Program-made: the position numbers and the translations under genes | Origin: Methanosarcina sp. UBA5 | GTDB lineage: Archaea > Halobacteriota > Methanosarcinia > Methanosarcinales > Methanosarcinaceae | Reading direction: 5' to 3' | Assembly (NCBI RefSeq): GCF_002505485.1 | Contig: NZ_DAVG01000114.1 | Coordinates: 38,379-102,378, forward strand | DNA: 64,000 nt | Notes under the pieces: generated by a model | The model's input: the letters and a program-made list of their open reading frames with translations, nothing else | Databases searched by the model: none | Told to the model about the DNA's origin: nothing | Shown here: positions 28,092-37,226 of the stretch, in pieces | How positions within the stretch are numbered: the stretch's first letter is position 1 | Layout: the number at the start of each line of letters is the position of its first letter

Positions 28092-28568
28092 ATGGAAAAG
28101 CAAGGTTTCCCAGCAGTCGTTGACGAAAACACTGAAATCCTGATTCTCGGGTCTCTTCCAGGCGATGTTTCTATCAGGAGGCATCAATACTACGGGAATC
28201 CGGGAAATGACTTCTGGAGGCTGCTCGGCAGTATTATTGGAGAAGACCTTCAGGGCATGAATTATCAAAACCGGCTTGAGACCCTGAAACGCAATAAAAT
28301 AGGGCTCTGGGATGTCTTTAAAGCCGGGAAAAGGGAAGGAAGCGAGGATGCAAAGATAAAGAACGAAGAGATAAATCAATTTTCAATGCTGAAAGAATTA
28401 GCCCCTTCTCTGAAGCTGGTTCTTTTTAACGGCAAGAAATCCGGAGAATACGAACCGATTCTAAATGCAATGGGATATGAAACAAGAGTCCTTCCTTCTT
28501 CAAGCGGGGCGAACCGGCGATTTCTTAAAAATAGGAAGTCAGAATGGGAAGCAGCTTTCAAGCGTTGA
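28092..28568 (+). CDS. Hypoxanthine-DNA glycosylase (family 6 UDG)
   Basis: A 158-residue member of the uracil-DNA glycosylase superfamily, family 6. The family was characterised in Methanosarcina barkeri as a hypoxanthine-DNA glycosylase with no uracil activity. Visible are LILGSLPGDVSIRRHQYYG (active-site strand), NDFWRLLG with the conserved Asn-Asp, and the second motif LPSSSGANR near 137. It should remove deaminated adenine from DNA. It is convergent with the ferredoxin gene downstream. The endonuclease Q gene at 59.4 kb handles the same lesion by strand nicking. Confidence 0.88.
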   Translation: MEKQGFPAVVDENTEILILGSLPGDVSIRRHQYYGNPGNDFWRLLGSIIGEDLQGMNYQNRLETLKRNKIGLWDVFKAGKREGSEDAKIKNEEINQFSMLKELAPSLKLVLFNGKKSGEYEPILNAMGYETRVLPSSSGANRRFLKNRKSEWEAAFKR

Positions 28569-28666
28569 TGACTTATCTTTACCTGACCAGCTTGTACCTA
28601 TTCTTTCGAATAATCGGATTTTGTTCGCAGAATCTATTTAAAACGTGGAATTCGACCTCATCCAGG

Positions 28667-28846
28667 TTATTCGGTTGTTATGGCTTCATTGGGACAGGCT
28701 TCTTCACAGGCTCCACATTCAACACATTCATCTTCATCGACTACTGCACAACCTTCATCCTCATCAATAACGATTGCTTCTACAGGGCACTCATCTACGC
28801 AGGTTCCGCAGCCCGTACATTCTTCTTTCTTGACTTTCGCTGGCAT
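28667..28846 (-). CDS. Small 2[4Fe-4S] ferredoxin, second copy
   Basis: A 59-residue ferredoxin, easily missed because of its length. It begins MPAKVKKEECTGCGTC, ends PNEAITTE, and has the two full cluster motifs CTGCGTCVDECP and CVECGACEEACP. It is a paralogue of the 60-residue protein at 4967-5149 and keeps the same spacing and acidic surface. GAGGAG lies 8 bases before the ATG at 28846. Electron carrier; the partner enzyme is not adjacent. Confidence 0.95.
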   Translation of the reverse strand: MPAKVKKEECTGCGTCVDECPVEAIVIDEDEGCAVVDEDECVECGACEEACPNEAITTE

Positions 28847-28962
28847 CTTATGGCTCCTCTATTTGTTTTTCCAAATTTTCTCTATATTTTTCTTATGCTA
28901 TTCTATTATTAGTGCTTTAGATCATTGTTTTCAAAGCGTATTCGGGATCTAGAGTCTAAATT

Positions 28963-29030
28963 AGTCTGAAATCTAGGTTACTCTGAAGTCCAGATGAGTC
29001 TGAAATCCAGGCTATCCTGAACTATTTTAA
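28963..29030. repeat. ~34-bp imperfect tandem repeat
   Basis: Two units beginning AGTCTGAAATCYAGG, at 28963 and 28997, lie upstream of the ferredoxin gene. They might affect its promoter but no known site is recognised. Confidence 0.6.
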
Positions 29031-29111
29031 TTATGCCATTTTAAATATATAAATTTGTTCTTATAAATATTTTGATCCATATTGCCGCAAAGTTTCCTTT
29101 TTGATTTGGTT

Positions 29112-31037
29112 TCACTCTCCAATTATTCGGGCTTTTTCCAGCCGATCCAGAATTTCAAGCAGCTTCTTTTTGAGCCTGTTTGCTTCCCGAATCTGCCTGA
29201 GATAAGCCTCCCACTCCTCTTTCATTCCAATAGATTCCAGAGTCCCCTTTATTTTTCGGAGGTACATTGATGCTGCTTCATATGAGCTTACTTTTGTTTT
29301 GGAGATCAAGTCTTCTGCAACGTTTTTCCAGATCTCAATCGCAATCGCAGGATATTTGTCCTTTACTGCATTTGCAATTTCTTCTTCTAAGATGGCCCGT
29401 CTGGATTTTTCGGCTTCGCCTTTGCTTTTTTTAAGCTCTTCATACCAGTGGACTACCTCGTCAGCATTATTTTCTTGAATAGCTATCTGTATTAACAGAT
29501 CAAGGACAGGAGGTTTAATTTTTTTTAACAAGCTTGCTCCCAGCAGCCCTGTCTTCGGGAGGATGCCAGGAAGAATTGAAAGTTCTTCCTCATTTTTGGT
29601 CTGGCTAGCTGGCAACTCTCCGTTTCTCAAGTACTTGAGGGCAGCCTCTCGGATTTCCGGCCATTTACCTATATTTTTTGCGGCTTTCTGCATCCTAATA
29701 TAGCTGGACAGTTGGGGAAACCTGAAAAAATCTTCCGTTTCAAGGGCAGCTACAAAAGACCAGTTTTCTTCTTTCTCTTTAATTTCAATAAGGGTTTGCA
29801 AGAGCTCGTAGGCGGTGCCAGGTTCATATTCTCTTAGTTCTTTGATTCCCCTATAAATCCATTCTTCAGCTTTCTTTTTTTGCCCAGAATCGAGCAGTTC
29901 CCTGATAAGCCTTGTATAATTGCCTGTTCTTTCGGCTTCAAGCTCAGAGATCGGGATAATCTCTTCAGAAAGCCCGGCTTTTCTCAGGGCATCGATAAAC
30001 CTGTCAACAACATAATCTCGTTCCCAGGATGAATCGTACACGATATCCTTTTCTTTTTCAGCTTCCTGCAACCGGACTTTCAGGGCTTCTGCAAATAGCT
30101 TCCACTCTTCCTGAGTATAGTCTTCTCTCCAGAGAGCAGGTTCATTAAGAATGCTGTAATCGTCTTTTAGCTCAATCTCAAGGGCATAAAGCATTTTCTC
30201 ATGTGCAGGAAGAGAGGATTGAGATAAAGCCCTGAACACCACATCCATGCAGTCAGATATTTGCGTTCCTATATCTCCTTCTTCGTCATATTCCTCAATT
30301 TCTTTATACCTGTCCATGAGCTCTTTTCCGATATCGAGCAGCTCGTCAGGATGGCCTGAATCAAGGAGGCTTTCCAGCCTAACCTGTACTTCTGAAAAAT
30401 CAGGCATCTCTTCGCCTTCGTAAGTCCAGAAATCAGAGCTCTTCAATTCTCTCCATATCTCGTCCAATTCGGAATAGATGCCCCCGATAACTCCTTCCGG
30501 ATTTTCGGATGCAAGGTTCTGGCGGTCCTTCAGATACCTGCCAAGCATGTTATCTTTTTTTGCAAAGGTTGTCAGTATCTCGATTAATTCCGGTTTATCC
30601 AGCTTTTCCAGATACTCACGAAGGGTGCTTGGAGATTCCTCACCCTCATAGGCTTTGGAAGTTCCGGCTCCTGCAAATCCTCGCCTTGATCTTTTAATAA
30701 GAAAGTCTTCCTCAGTAACAACAGGCACATCTTCTCCCTGATCTATAAGGTCAAGATATTCGAGTACAGCTGCAACTCCGTGTTTACAGTCATGCCCGAC
30801 AGGACAGGTGCAGATCGAACTCAATTTCCCGTTTTCCAGGGAAACTTCTGTGAAATACTCTATTGTTCCCTCTACCAGCGCGACCAGGCTGCCTGAGGGA
30901 GTGCATTTGATTTCTTTCACTCGCCCCTCTTCCTGGTACTTGATCCCCTTTGCAGTTGCCTTCCCTCCAGCCCAATCTTGGAGATCACTCCATTTAAGTT
31001 CCTTGAAGGCTCGAGAAGTTTTGTTTTCGTCTAGCAT
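29112..31037 (-). CDS. SWIM zinc-finger protein with helical repeats
   Basis: A 641-residue protein. Near the N-terminus C76, C78, C84 and H86 form a SWIM zinc finger (CTCPVGHDCKH, CxCx5CxH). Residues 130-640 are almost wholly helical and Glu/Lys-rich, like TPR-type repeats (for example YELLQTLIEIKEKEENWSF). SWIM proteins of this type occur beside Snf2-like helicases in bacteria, or alone; no helicase is near. A DNA- or protein-binding role is inference. It lies just downstream of the peptidase/inhibitor genes on the same strand, 64 bases after the inhibitor stop. Confidence 0.8.
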   Translation of the reverse strand: MLDENKTSRAFKELKWSDLQDWAGGKATAKGIKYQEEGRVKEIKCTPSGSLVALVEGTIEYFTEVSLENGKLSSICTCPVGHDCKHGVAAVLEYLDLIDQGEDVPVVTEEDFLIKRSRRGFAGAGTSKAYEGEESPSTLREYLEKLDKPELIEILTTFAKKDNMLGRYLKDRQNLASENPEGVIGGIYSELDEIWRELKSSDFWTYEGEEMPDFSEVQVRLESLLDSGHPDELLDIGKELMDRYKEIEEYDEEGDIGTQISDCMDVVFRALSQSSLPAHEKMLYALEIELKDDYSILNEPALWREDYTQEEWKLFAEALKVRLQEAEKEKDIVYDSSWERDYVVDRFIDALRKAGLSEEIIPISELEAERTGNYTRLIRELLDSGQKKKAEEWIYRGIKELREYEPGTAYELLQTLIEIKEKEENWSFVAALETEDFFRFPQLSSYIRMQKAAKNIGKWPEIREAALKYLRNGELPASQTKNEEELSILPGILPKTGLLGASLLKKIKPPVLDLLIQIAIQENNADEVVHWYEELKKSKGEAEKSRRAILEEEIANAVKDKYPAIAIEIWKNVAEDLISKTKVSSYEAASMYLRKIKGTLESIGMKEEWEAYLRQIREANRLKKKLLEILDRLEKARIIGE

Positions 31038-31101
31038 ATGTGATTATTTATCCAAAAGTAATATAAAAATAAGTTTATAAACTCTGTTCTATACTTTAGG
31101 T

Positions 31102-31401
31102 TTACTTCACTACAATAGTAGCGTAAAAACGCTCTATTATTGAACTTTCTCCCTCCCAATCACGCCATTTTCTAATGCTAAGCCTGTGAGGACCCTTCTC
31201 CGATGCACAAAACTGTAATACTCGAACGCCTCCTGTCCCCATTGCATCTCCAGCTTTCTCAAAACTGTCACCTACCATTTCCAATCCTTCGGTGGTCTCT
31301 ACACTCCACCGGTAGCCTGTACTGGGATTTTCATCAAGGCGTACGGTCACCACACTTTGAGCTTCTACTTCTACAGTACGGCCCAAATCCTGATCGTTCA
31401 A
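31102..31401 (-). CDS. Chagasin-family (I42) cysteine peptidase inhibitor
   Basis: A 99-residue inhibitor of papain-like peptidases. The three loops that enter the papain active site in chagasin can all be seen: NPSTGY (residues 25-30), GTGGVR (55-60) and RKWRDWE (77-83, in place of the usual RPW). It starts at a TTG with GGAGGAG about 12 bases ahead. No signal peptide, so it should act inside the cell. It lies directly downstream of a papain-family gene on the same strand (213-base gap), which points to a matched enzyme-inhibitor pair. Confidence 0.88.
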   Translation of the reverse strand: MNDQDLGRTVEVEAQSVVTVRLDENPSTGYRWSVETTEGLEMVGDSFEKAGDAMGTGGVRVLQFCASEKGPHRLSIRKWRDWEGESSIIERFYATIVVK

Positions 31402-31614
31402 TATAATCGCAAACTCCTCCAGAACTTATTCAGATCTCTACTTCCTAAAAAAAGAAACGGCACGAAAGCCGCATCTTCAATCATCTCCGCAAAGTTTACA
31501 TTTTGCATTTGGTACCATACCTTCTCATCAGGTTCTATTTTTCATACAGGGCAACATATGTGTGTCGGAGGCGTCTCGATTAAAAGTTTTTAGAACTTGA
31601 TGTTCTTGGAGTCT

Positions 31615-32589
31615 TCAGAGTTTAAGTCCGAATTTCCCTGTGTCAATCCAGTTCATTGAGATAAGAGACCAGAAGTCCACTGCAAATTTGCTCAGGACGT
31701 ATTCATAGGGCAGCCAGCCATACCCCCCGTCTCCCCAGCCTGTACCCCAGGAATTCCGGATCAGGAGAGCACCGGTTGTTTCCTTATTGCTGATTTTATT
31801 TTTGATTCTCATGTCATCGTCGTAGCCGACAGCAACGACTGCATGGCCCCATATCGCCTGCTCTTTTGGGCCTGGGAAGGGAATTCCACCTTTGATATCC
31901 CCATCGTTGAAGGAGGGAAAACCAAAGAAACCGAACATTGAGGGAATCCCTGCTCCTAGATACTTTTTCACGCTGAAAAGAACATCTGCGGGTGGAATAT
32001 TCATGCCCTGCGGGTCGTGGCAGAAGTAGTTAACGGTTTCAAAGTCTTCGGCAAGCGAATATACAAAGTTTGAGGGTTCTTCGTCAAAAGTCGGTTCCCC
32101 TGCCGGTCCCGGAGTTTTCCTGTCAGTATAAGGATAATATCTTTCTGGAGGGACACCGCAAAGAACAAGAGCTGCCATAGTATCTCTGAGCCAGGCTCCG
32201 GTATCTCCTGTGACTCCCATCAGATTTCTTGTAGCTTTGTAAACAAAAAGCCTTGACCCGTCAATGTATTTCCCAAAGGCCCGCTTCTGGAAGTATTCAA
32301 TCACTCCGACGCCTGCATGGGCAGTACAAGAACCCAGATTCATCTGGTTTTCAACCGGCGAACACCAGTTCCTGAGATCTACTGATATGGGCAGTTGCGG
32401 TGCTGCAGTTTTCGATTTGAAATTCAGGATGCCGAGTTTTTCTGCCATTTCGGGAACTTTAGCATCTTCTTCTTTAGTGTTTTCTGTGTAATCTCTCAAG
32501 TCCGGTAACGGAGGGAGCCAACCAGTTGCAAAAGTCTCTCCAGTGTCCGGAATTATCACCTTTTCATAAGCAGCTGCTATACCAATCAT
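31615..32589 (-). CDS. Papain-family (C1) cysteine peptidase
   Basis: A 324-residue peptidase with a complete catalytic set: oxyanion Q82, nucleophile C88 (NLGSCTAHAG), H249 (WGHAVVAVGYDD) and N279 (IRNSWGTGWGDGGYG). The N-terminal 65 residues, with a GWLPPLPDLRDYTE segment, are not the classic I29 propeptide. No signal peptide is present. The start ATG follows GTGGGGT, a leader nearly identical to that of the M43 gene upstream in the cluster. The downstream neighbour is a chagasin-type inhibitor. Substrate unknown; intracellular action is inferred from the lack of a signal. Confidence 0.9.
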   Translation of the reverse strand: MIGIAAAYEKVIIPDTGETFATGWLPPLPDLRDYTENTKEEDAKVPEMAEKLGILNFKSKTAAPQLPISVDLRNWCSPVENQMNLGSCTAHAGVGVIEYFQKRAFGKYIDGSRLFVYKATRNLMGVTGDTGAWLRDTMAALVLCGVPPERYYPYTDRKTPGPAGEPTFDEEPSNFVYSLAEDFETVNYFCHDPQGMNIPPADVLFSVKKYLGAGIPSMFGFFGFPSFNDGDIKGGIPFPGPKEQAIWGHAVVAVGYDDDMRIKNKISNKETTGALLIRNSWGTGWGDGGYGWLPYEYVLSKFAVDFWSLISMNWIDTGKFGLKL

Positions 32590-32633
32590 TTCATTACCCC
32601 ACTCATTTTGTTTACCGTGTTTAACCCGATATG

Positions 32634-32659
32634 ATAATTAATCTCGTAAGATTAATTAT
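32634..32659. promoter_or_regulatory. 11-bp perfect palindrome upstream of papain gene
   Basis: ATAATTAATCT at 32634-32644 and AGATTAATTAT at 32649-32659 form an 11-bp perfect inverted repeat around CGTA, 45-70 bases before the papain start and next to a very AT-rich tract (to 32750). The place suits an operator or promoter element; no binding protein is known. Confidence 0.5.
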
Positions 32660-32867
32660 TATATTTTGTAGCTTTAATAATTATATATATAACTAGTATT
32701 TTAATATATAATAATTAATTATAATTATAAAAATATAAGTTATAATGTGGATAAATTGATTTCTATTTGGCCTTATCTTTTATTTCTGTTCCGGAATTAC
32801 TTCTCAGCTAAGCCCAGCATACTGCACCTGATTTTTACAGAAATCATGTCTTTACAAACCAGAAATT

Positions 32868-34124
32868 TTACAAACCAGAAATATTAGTGTCAAGTAGCTT
32901 TAAGGCAACAGCTAGATTCATCCGAATAATATCCAGTGCAAGTCCATAGTTGATGTGGTCAAGCGTATCGTTAGCAGTATGGATATTTATATTTGAACTG
33001 TCAGTCCCTTCGATCGTGAGAACTGCGGGAATAAGCTCATCAATAAATGGTACGTGATCACTTCCGAATGGACTTTTTGATATCTGGACTATGAGTGATG
33101 TGTATGTGGCAGCGGCTCCTGCGAGTTCTTCCATTAGAGTCTTGGAAACCGGGGCTCCCTCGAGCAGGACAGTTTGCGATGCGGTATTTAAGGTCGCAAC
33201 CATATCCATATTGATAACTGCACTAATACGGGTGCGTTCATTTTCTGGCAACCGGCTGACATACTGTTTGCTCCCATGAAGTCCCTCTTCCTCCCCACCA
33301 AAAAGAATGAGTCGCAAGTCATGGTTTGAAGGATGCTCAGCAAGTACGCGTGCAATCTCCAGAACTCCCGCAGCACCGCTTGCATTGTCATCTGCACCTG
33401 GAGCAGGTGCGTTCGCCCCGTCTCTTATGTTAATTGAATCCAGGTGAGCAATGATAAGCACGAGTTTACGGGATTCACTTTCACTACCCAGGCGGTCTGC
33501 CACGACATTATAGCTACTGCCTTCTCCAATATTGATTGGATGCAGTTTCACCTGGTAACCAAGGCTCTGTAACTGATTGGCCGCCCACTCAGCTGCGCTG
33601 GAATATTGGGAACTCAAGGAATAGCGAGTCAGGAAATTCACCAGCGAGATAAGGTAAGAGCTGTACGTAGATTCCGATACAGCCTCAATATTTGCCTTTA
33701 CCCGGGTAACGGCTGCCCGCGCTACAGGTTTTACTATCTCCATAATCACACTGTCCATTGCCAGCGGGCGCACCGTCCACCAATCATCTTTGATTTCCGT
33801 TAAACGGCGTACTTCTTCGGGAAGCAAATCGGCCACCAAATAACGGCCTTTTTCTATGACTATCCGGATTTCAGGATGTGCATCCTGGAATGCCCTTCCG
33901 GTCTGGATAATAAAATAAAGCTGTCCTTCCAGTTTGCGGCTTTCTGCCTGGTCAAGATATATGCCTGCCCGTCTGGCTTTATTGACGAAAGCGTTCCATT
34001 CTTCAGAAACTGTCCATACTACAGTCTTATCTCCAAGACGGGCCCAGTGCGCCCCTAAGTTCCTTGCAGATTCCTCAGTACTGCGTTTTTCGCTTGAATC
34101 CGAGAGTACTACATATCTCTCCAT
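32868..34124 (-). CDS. M28-family zinc aminopeptidase
   Basis: A 418-residue protein. Residues 165-418 are an M28 di-zinc peptidase: metal ligands H227 and D229 in IAHLDS, D245 in APGADDNASG, E279 in FGGEEEG, D307 in NMDMV and H382 in NIHTANDT. Residues 1-150 are a separate N-terminal part with no family I recognise and no signal peptide. It should cut amino-terminal residues from peptides. It sits between the papain gene and the small unknown gene, 21 bases after the latter, so those two are likely co-transcribed. Confidence 0.9.
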   Translation of the reverse strand: MERYVVLSDSSEKRSTEESARNLGAHWARLGDKTVVWTVSEEWNAFVNKARRAGIYLDQAESRKLEGQLYFIIQTGRAFQDAHPEIRIVIEKGRYLVADLLPEEVRRLTEIKDDWWTVRPLAMDSVIMEIVKPVARAAVTRVKANIEAVSESTYSSYLISLVNFLTRYSLSSQYSSAAEWAANQLQSLGYQVKLHPINIGEGSSYNVVADRLGSESESRKLVLIIAHLDSINIRDGANAPAPGADDNASGAAGVLEIARVLAEHPSNHDLRLILFGGEEEGLHGSKQYVSRLPENERTRISAVINMDMVATLNTASQTVLLEGAPVSKTLMEELAGAAATYTSLIVQISKSPFGSDHVPFIDELIPAVLTIEGTDSSNINIHTANDTLDHINYGLALDIIRMNLAVALKLLDTNISGL

Positions 34125-34145
34125 AATTTCACCCCTAACAAGGGA

Positions 34146-34475
34146 TCAGGAGGATGCTGGCAATTTCCGCACCTTCAGAATCCCCGTATCAATCTGAAGG
34201 ATTTCTAGGATTTGAGGTGGTCTAACATTCCCTTCAAAAGATACACGCACACGCCCAGAACCTTCCATCTTCCAGTGTCCATTAATTCCACGAGTGGCAT
34301 CAGTAGGGCCAATTTCCCAATCGATAAATACTCCATCTGGCCTGAACTCTATACCTCCCCTGCCACGAGCTGGTGGGAAATCGTACTCTCCTGGCCTATA
34401 CACAGTTATTCCATTCGTATCTTCCTCAAAGGAATGTACCCATTTCCGGAAGATTTCGTCAGGTAATTCGGTCAT
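34146..34475 (-). CDS. Unknown small beta-rich protein in peptidase cluster
   Basis: A 109-residue protein from the ATG at 34475 (MTELPDEIFRKWVHSFEED), chosen because AAAGGA lies 8 bases ahead; an upstream ATG at 34532 lacks one. No named family. Residues 20-100 look like a small beta barrel, perhaps lipocalin-like, with GGIEFRPDGVFIDWEIG, NGHWKMEGSGRVRVSF and LKVRKL strands. No signal peptide or catalytic motif. It ends 21 bases before the M28 gene, so it is probably expressed with it. Binding a peptide or an inhibitor role is only a guess from context. Confidence 0.7.
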   Translation of the reverse strand: MTELPDEIFRKWVHSFEEDTNGITVYRPGEYDFPPARGRGGIEFRPDGVFIDWEIGPTDATRGINGHWKMEGSGRVRVSFEGNVRPPQILEILQIDTGILKVRKLPASS

Positions 34476-34667
34476 AGTTTGTCCTTTATTTGCCCTTACA
34501 AAATCAGAAATTATCAATTCCCCAGCCCACATATACCTGGCCGGTTACTGACTAGCTCCACTTTGAGTTATCATAGTATATGGTACAGAGCAGGATCGGT
34601 ACCGAGGGTGAAACGTCAAGGCGTTACACCCTCAGGCAATGCTACTTCTATCTCCTCCAGAGGTACT

Positions 34668-35684
34668 TTACTTTGGCATAGGCATTTTACCTTCAGATGA
34701 TGCCCTTTCGACTTCTGTTTTTTGCGTCGCAGTAAGGAACGAGGACCTTGGTCCTTCAAGACATGCATTTATACGAATTGCCTGGCCCTGCGTGAACATA
34801 ACCATGCATTTGTCATCAACATAGTCCATGTAATTCACGAACATATCTCCATTTGGTCCGTTGTTACAGCTGATATGTGGAAATGACGGAACGCCAAGAT
34901 TTGCACTTGCTTGGTTTGGAGTGTCATCAACTTCATCCGAGCGTGAACATGGGTCCTCAAAACTCAATTCATCACCCCATATATGATAAAGGTCTAACCA
35001 GTGGCCTATTTCGTGGGTAGCTGTCCGTCCCCCGTCAAATGGCGGTCTGGCAGTTCCAGTGGTACCAAATCCTGTGTGAGTAATGACAACGCCGTCTGTT
35101 TTAGCGGGCCCTCCTGGAAACTGTGCGTAACCCAGCAGCCCCCCACTAAGCTTACAGACCCACATATTCAGATAACTGTCAGCCGGCCATGCATCCTTGC
35201 CGCCAGTAGATTCGTTTTTAACTCTGTCATCGGTAGAAAAAGATGTTACTGAGGTATGGGTGCGAGTAACTCCTGTAGTCGGATTTCCATCAGGGTCTGT
35301 CGTTGCGAGGAAAAACTCAATTCCCAGGTCTACCGTAAGATCGCTCCAAACAGAAGGCACCTGAGATACGTCGGAATTCAACTTGCGAAAATCTTCGTTA
35401 AGGACATCTATCTGGCTCTGGATCTGGGCATCAGAAATATTCTCTTCTTCTTTATTCCATACAATATGAGCGACTACAGGAATCCGAACGATCCCTGTCC
35501 GAGACACTGCTCGAAATCCTTTTTTATATGCAAGAGCCAGATTTTCAATCTGGTTGCGCGCTCTCACATATGATTCAGACTCCGCTAACAACCTGTGATG
35601 AACTTCCATCGCTCCACATTTACGTTGAGTTGGTACTTCAGAAGACTCTTCCCCTATATCCTTATTTTCAAATTTCTTAGCCAT
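34668..35684 (-). CDS. M43-family (pappalysin-type) zinc metallopeptidase
   Basis: A 338-residue metallopeptidase. The extended zinc motif HEIGHWLDLYH supplies H224, E225, H228 and H234, and a Met-turn NYMDYVDD follows near 285, both typical of M43 metzincins. The FTQGQAIRINACL helix closes the domain. Residues 1-70 carry no signal peptide, unusual for a family that is mostly secreted. The leader GAGTGGGGT before the ATG matches that of the papain gene. It is the first gene of the minus-strand peptidase run. Confidence 0.9.
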   Translation of the reverse strand: MAKKFENKDIGEESSEVPTQRKCGAMEVHHRLLAESESYVRARNQIENLALAYKKGFRAVSRTGIVRIPVVAHIVWNKEEENISDAQIQSQIDVLNEDFRKLNSDVSQVPSVWSDLTVDLGIEFFLATTDPDGNPTTGVTRTHTSVTSFSTDDRVKNESTGGKDAWPADSYLNMWVCKLSGGLLGYAQFPGGPAKTDGVVITHTGFGTTGTARPPFDGGRTATHEIGHWLDLYHIWGDELSFEDPCSRSDEVDDTPNQASANLGVPSFPHISCNNGPNGDMFVNYMDYVDDKCMVMFTQGQAIRINACLEGPRSSFLTATQKTEVERASSEGKMPMPK

Positions 35685-35771
35685 ATGTATACCCCACTCA
35701 ATTATTTACTCCCAATAAGTTATTACTCGAAACTCCAGATATTACAATCAGTAAGATATGGACACATCACC

Positions 35772-35824
35772 TAAAATGAACGTGCCATCCAAAATTCCTA
35801 AAAATGAACGTGCTATCAAAAATT
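35772..35824. repeat. ~26-bp imperfect direct repeat
   Basis: TAAAATGAACGTGCCATCCA and TAAAAATGAACGTGCTATCA start two units 27 bases apart, about 90-140 bases upstream of the M43 gene. The rest of the 540-base gap to 36224 shows no gene. Confidence 0.7.
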
Positions 35825-36224
35825 TTGATCATCTGTTGCGCTGTCAAGAATAATATTACGAATTTCGACATCTGGCAAATAATATCTAACTCTAACCGTT
35901 TACTCTGACAGTTTCCTGTGATAGCTAAAAATAAATTAGGCTTCTGGAGCTCCTTTTAATTAAATAAATTATATAAATAACATATAATAATAACCGAATT
36001 TAAGATCCTCAATAATAATCAGGAAAACTAACACTTTTTCAACATTCTTTCTTTTTATTCTCAGGTTTTCCGCAGAAAAAACGCTGACACAATGTGTAAA
36101 TAATAAACAAACGCGGAAAAAACACTGAACAAGCTAATTAATTTGAACCTCTGTTCATCCTTATCCGGGAGTATGCACTTCAAACCGGTACAATTGTATC
36201 GGAAAAAGTTATATCCGCTAAATT

Positions 36225-37226
36225 TTATGGGCTGTGGTCAGGCAGTTCGAACTCTGCAATCACCGGCGAGTGGTCCGATTCCGGGAACTTTCCTTCGGTC
36301 GCAAAAGCGATAGTTTCATCATGCAGCAATTCATTGTGCACCTCGGAACCTCTATAGTAAGCCAGCAGACCTCTGCAGACCAGCAAATGATCCAGCATCC
36401 TCCCTTTTCCCTGATGATAAAGCGAGAACCGGGCGGATTCGGGAATGCTCGTTTCACAAGGGAGCATAACTCGCTTTGCCAGTTTTCCGTTACCTGTGTT
36501 TTCAACTTTTCCCTGGATAGCATCCAGAGGTACCTCCTCGAATTCCGCATTGAAATCTCCACAGACTACAATCCAGGGATTTTCAGTTTTATCGAATAAA
36601 TCATCAATTAACATCCTGACCTCCAAGGCTTGCCCCACTCTTTTCATGGAAGAGAGAAAGAAGCCTTCTGACCAGCCCGAAGCAGTTTTCCAGGTATAGG
36701 TATCTAGTTTCTGGCCTCTAATGTCCGTGGGTATCCGGGATTTTAAGTGGAGATTAACAATGTCAAGTACCCTATCCCCAATGCCGATCCTGGCATGAAG
36801 AATCGGTCGTTCCCAGCTAATTTTTTCCGCTTTTGGTTCTTCACCTTCTGCAGCCTCGGCTGTTACGATTTTGTAACACGGCGCAGGGGCAAAATGGTGT
36901 TTGTACTGGTGAGCTTCCAGAATCTCATACCGGCTTAAAATCACAAGGTTGCGTTCATCGTAAACTCCGGACCCGTCTTCGGCCATTGTGGATACTCTGT
37001 GGAATCCGGCGTACTGGGTTTCCTGAAGAAGCGCATCAAGAGCCAGCAGGCAGCGAGGCTGTCCTATTTCTTCCTGCCCGTTAACTTCCTGAAGACAGAG
37101 AATATCGGCATTGAGCCTGAGGAGTTGAGGCCGCATCAGGGAAATACGCTCTTTCAATGTAGGACGCTGGTCTGGTTTATCATCGAAATTTTCCAGGTTG
37201 AAGGTTGCTATGCGTAATTTGCTCAT
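36225..37226 (-). CDS. Endonuclease/exonuclease/phosphatase-family protein
   Basis: A 333-residue EEP-fold hydrolase. The metal and catalytic motifs appear in order: ATFNLENF (Asn), LCLQEV (Glu), VNLHLKSR (His), VVCGDFNAEF (Asp-Asn), and SDHSPVIAEF (Asp-His) at the C-terminus. Members cut phosphodiesters in DNA, RNA, lipids or sugars; the substrate is not evident. No signal peptide. It stands alone, divergent from the small gene at 37583, with a 350-base gap in which no gene is seen. Confidence 0.88.
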   Translation of the reverse strand: MSKLRIATFNLENFDDKPDQRPTLKERISLMRPQLLRLNADILCLQEVNGQEEIGQPRCLLALDALLQETQYAGFHRVSTMAEDGSGVYDERNLVILSRYEILEAHQYKHHFAPAPCYKIVTAEAAEGEEPKAEKISWERPILHARIGIGDRVLDIVNLHLKSRIPTDIRGQKLDTYTWKTASGWSEGFFLSSMKRVGQALEVRMLIDDLFDKTENPWIVVCGDFNAEFEEVPLDAIQGKVENTGNGKLAKRVMLPCETSIPESARFSLYHQGKGRMLDHLLVCRGLLAYYRGSEVHNELLHDETIAFATEGKFPESDHSPVIAEFELPDHSP

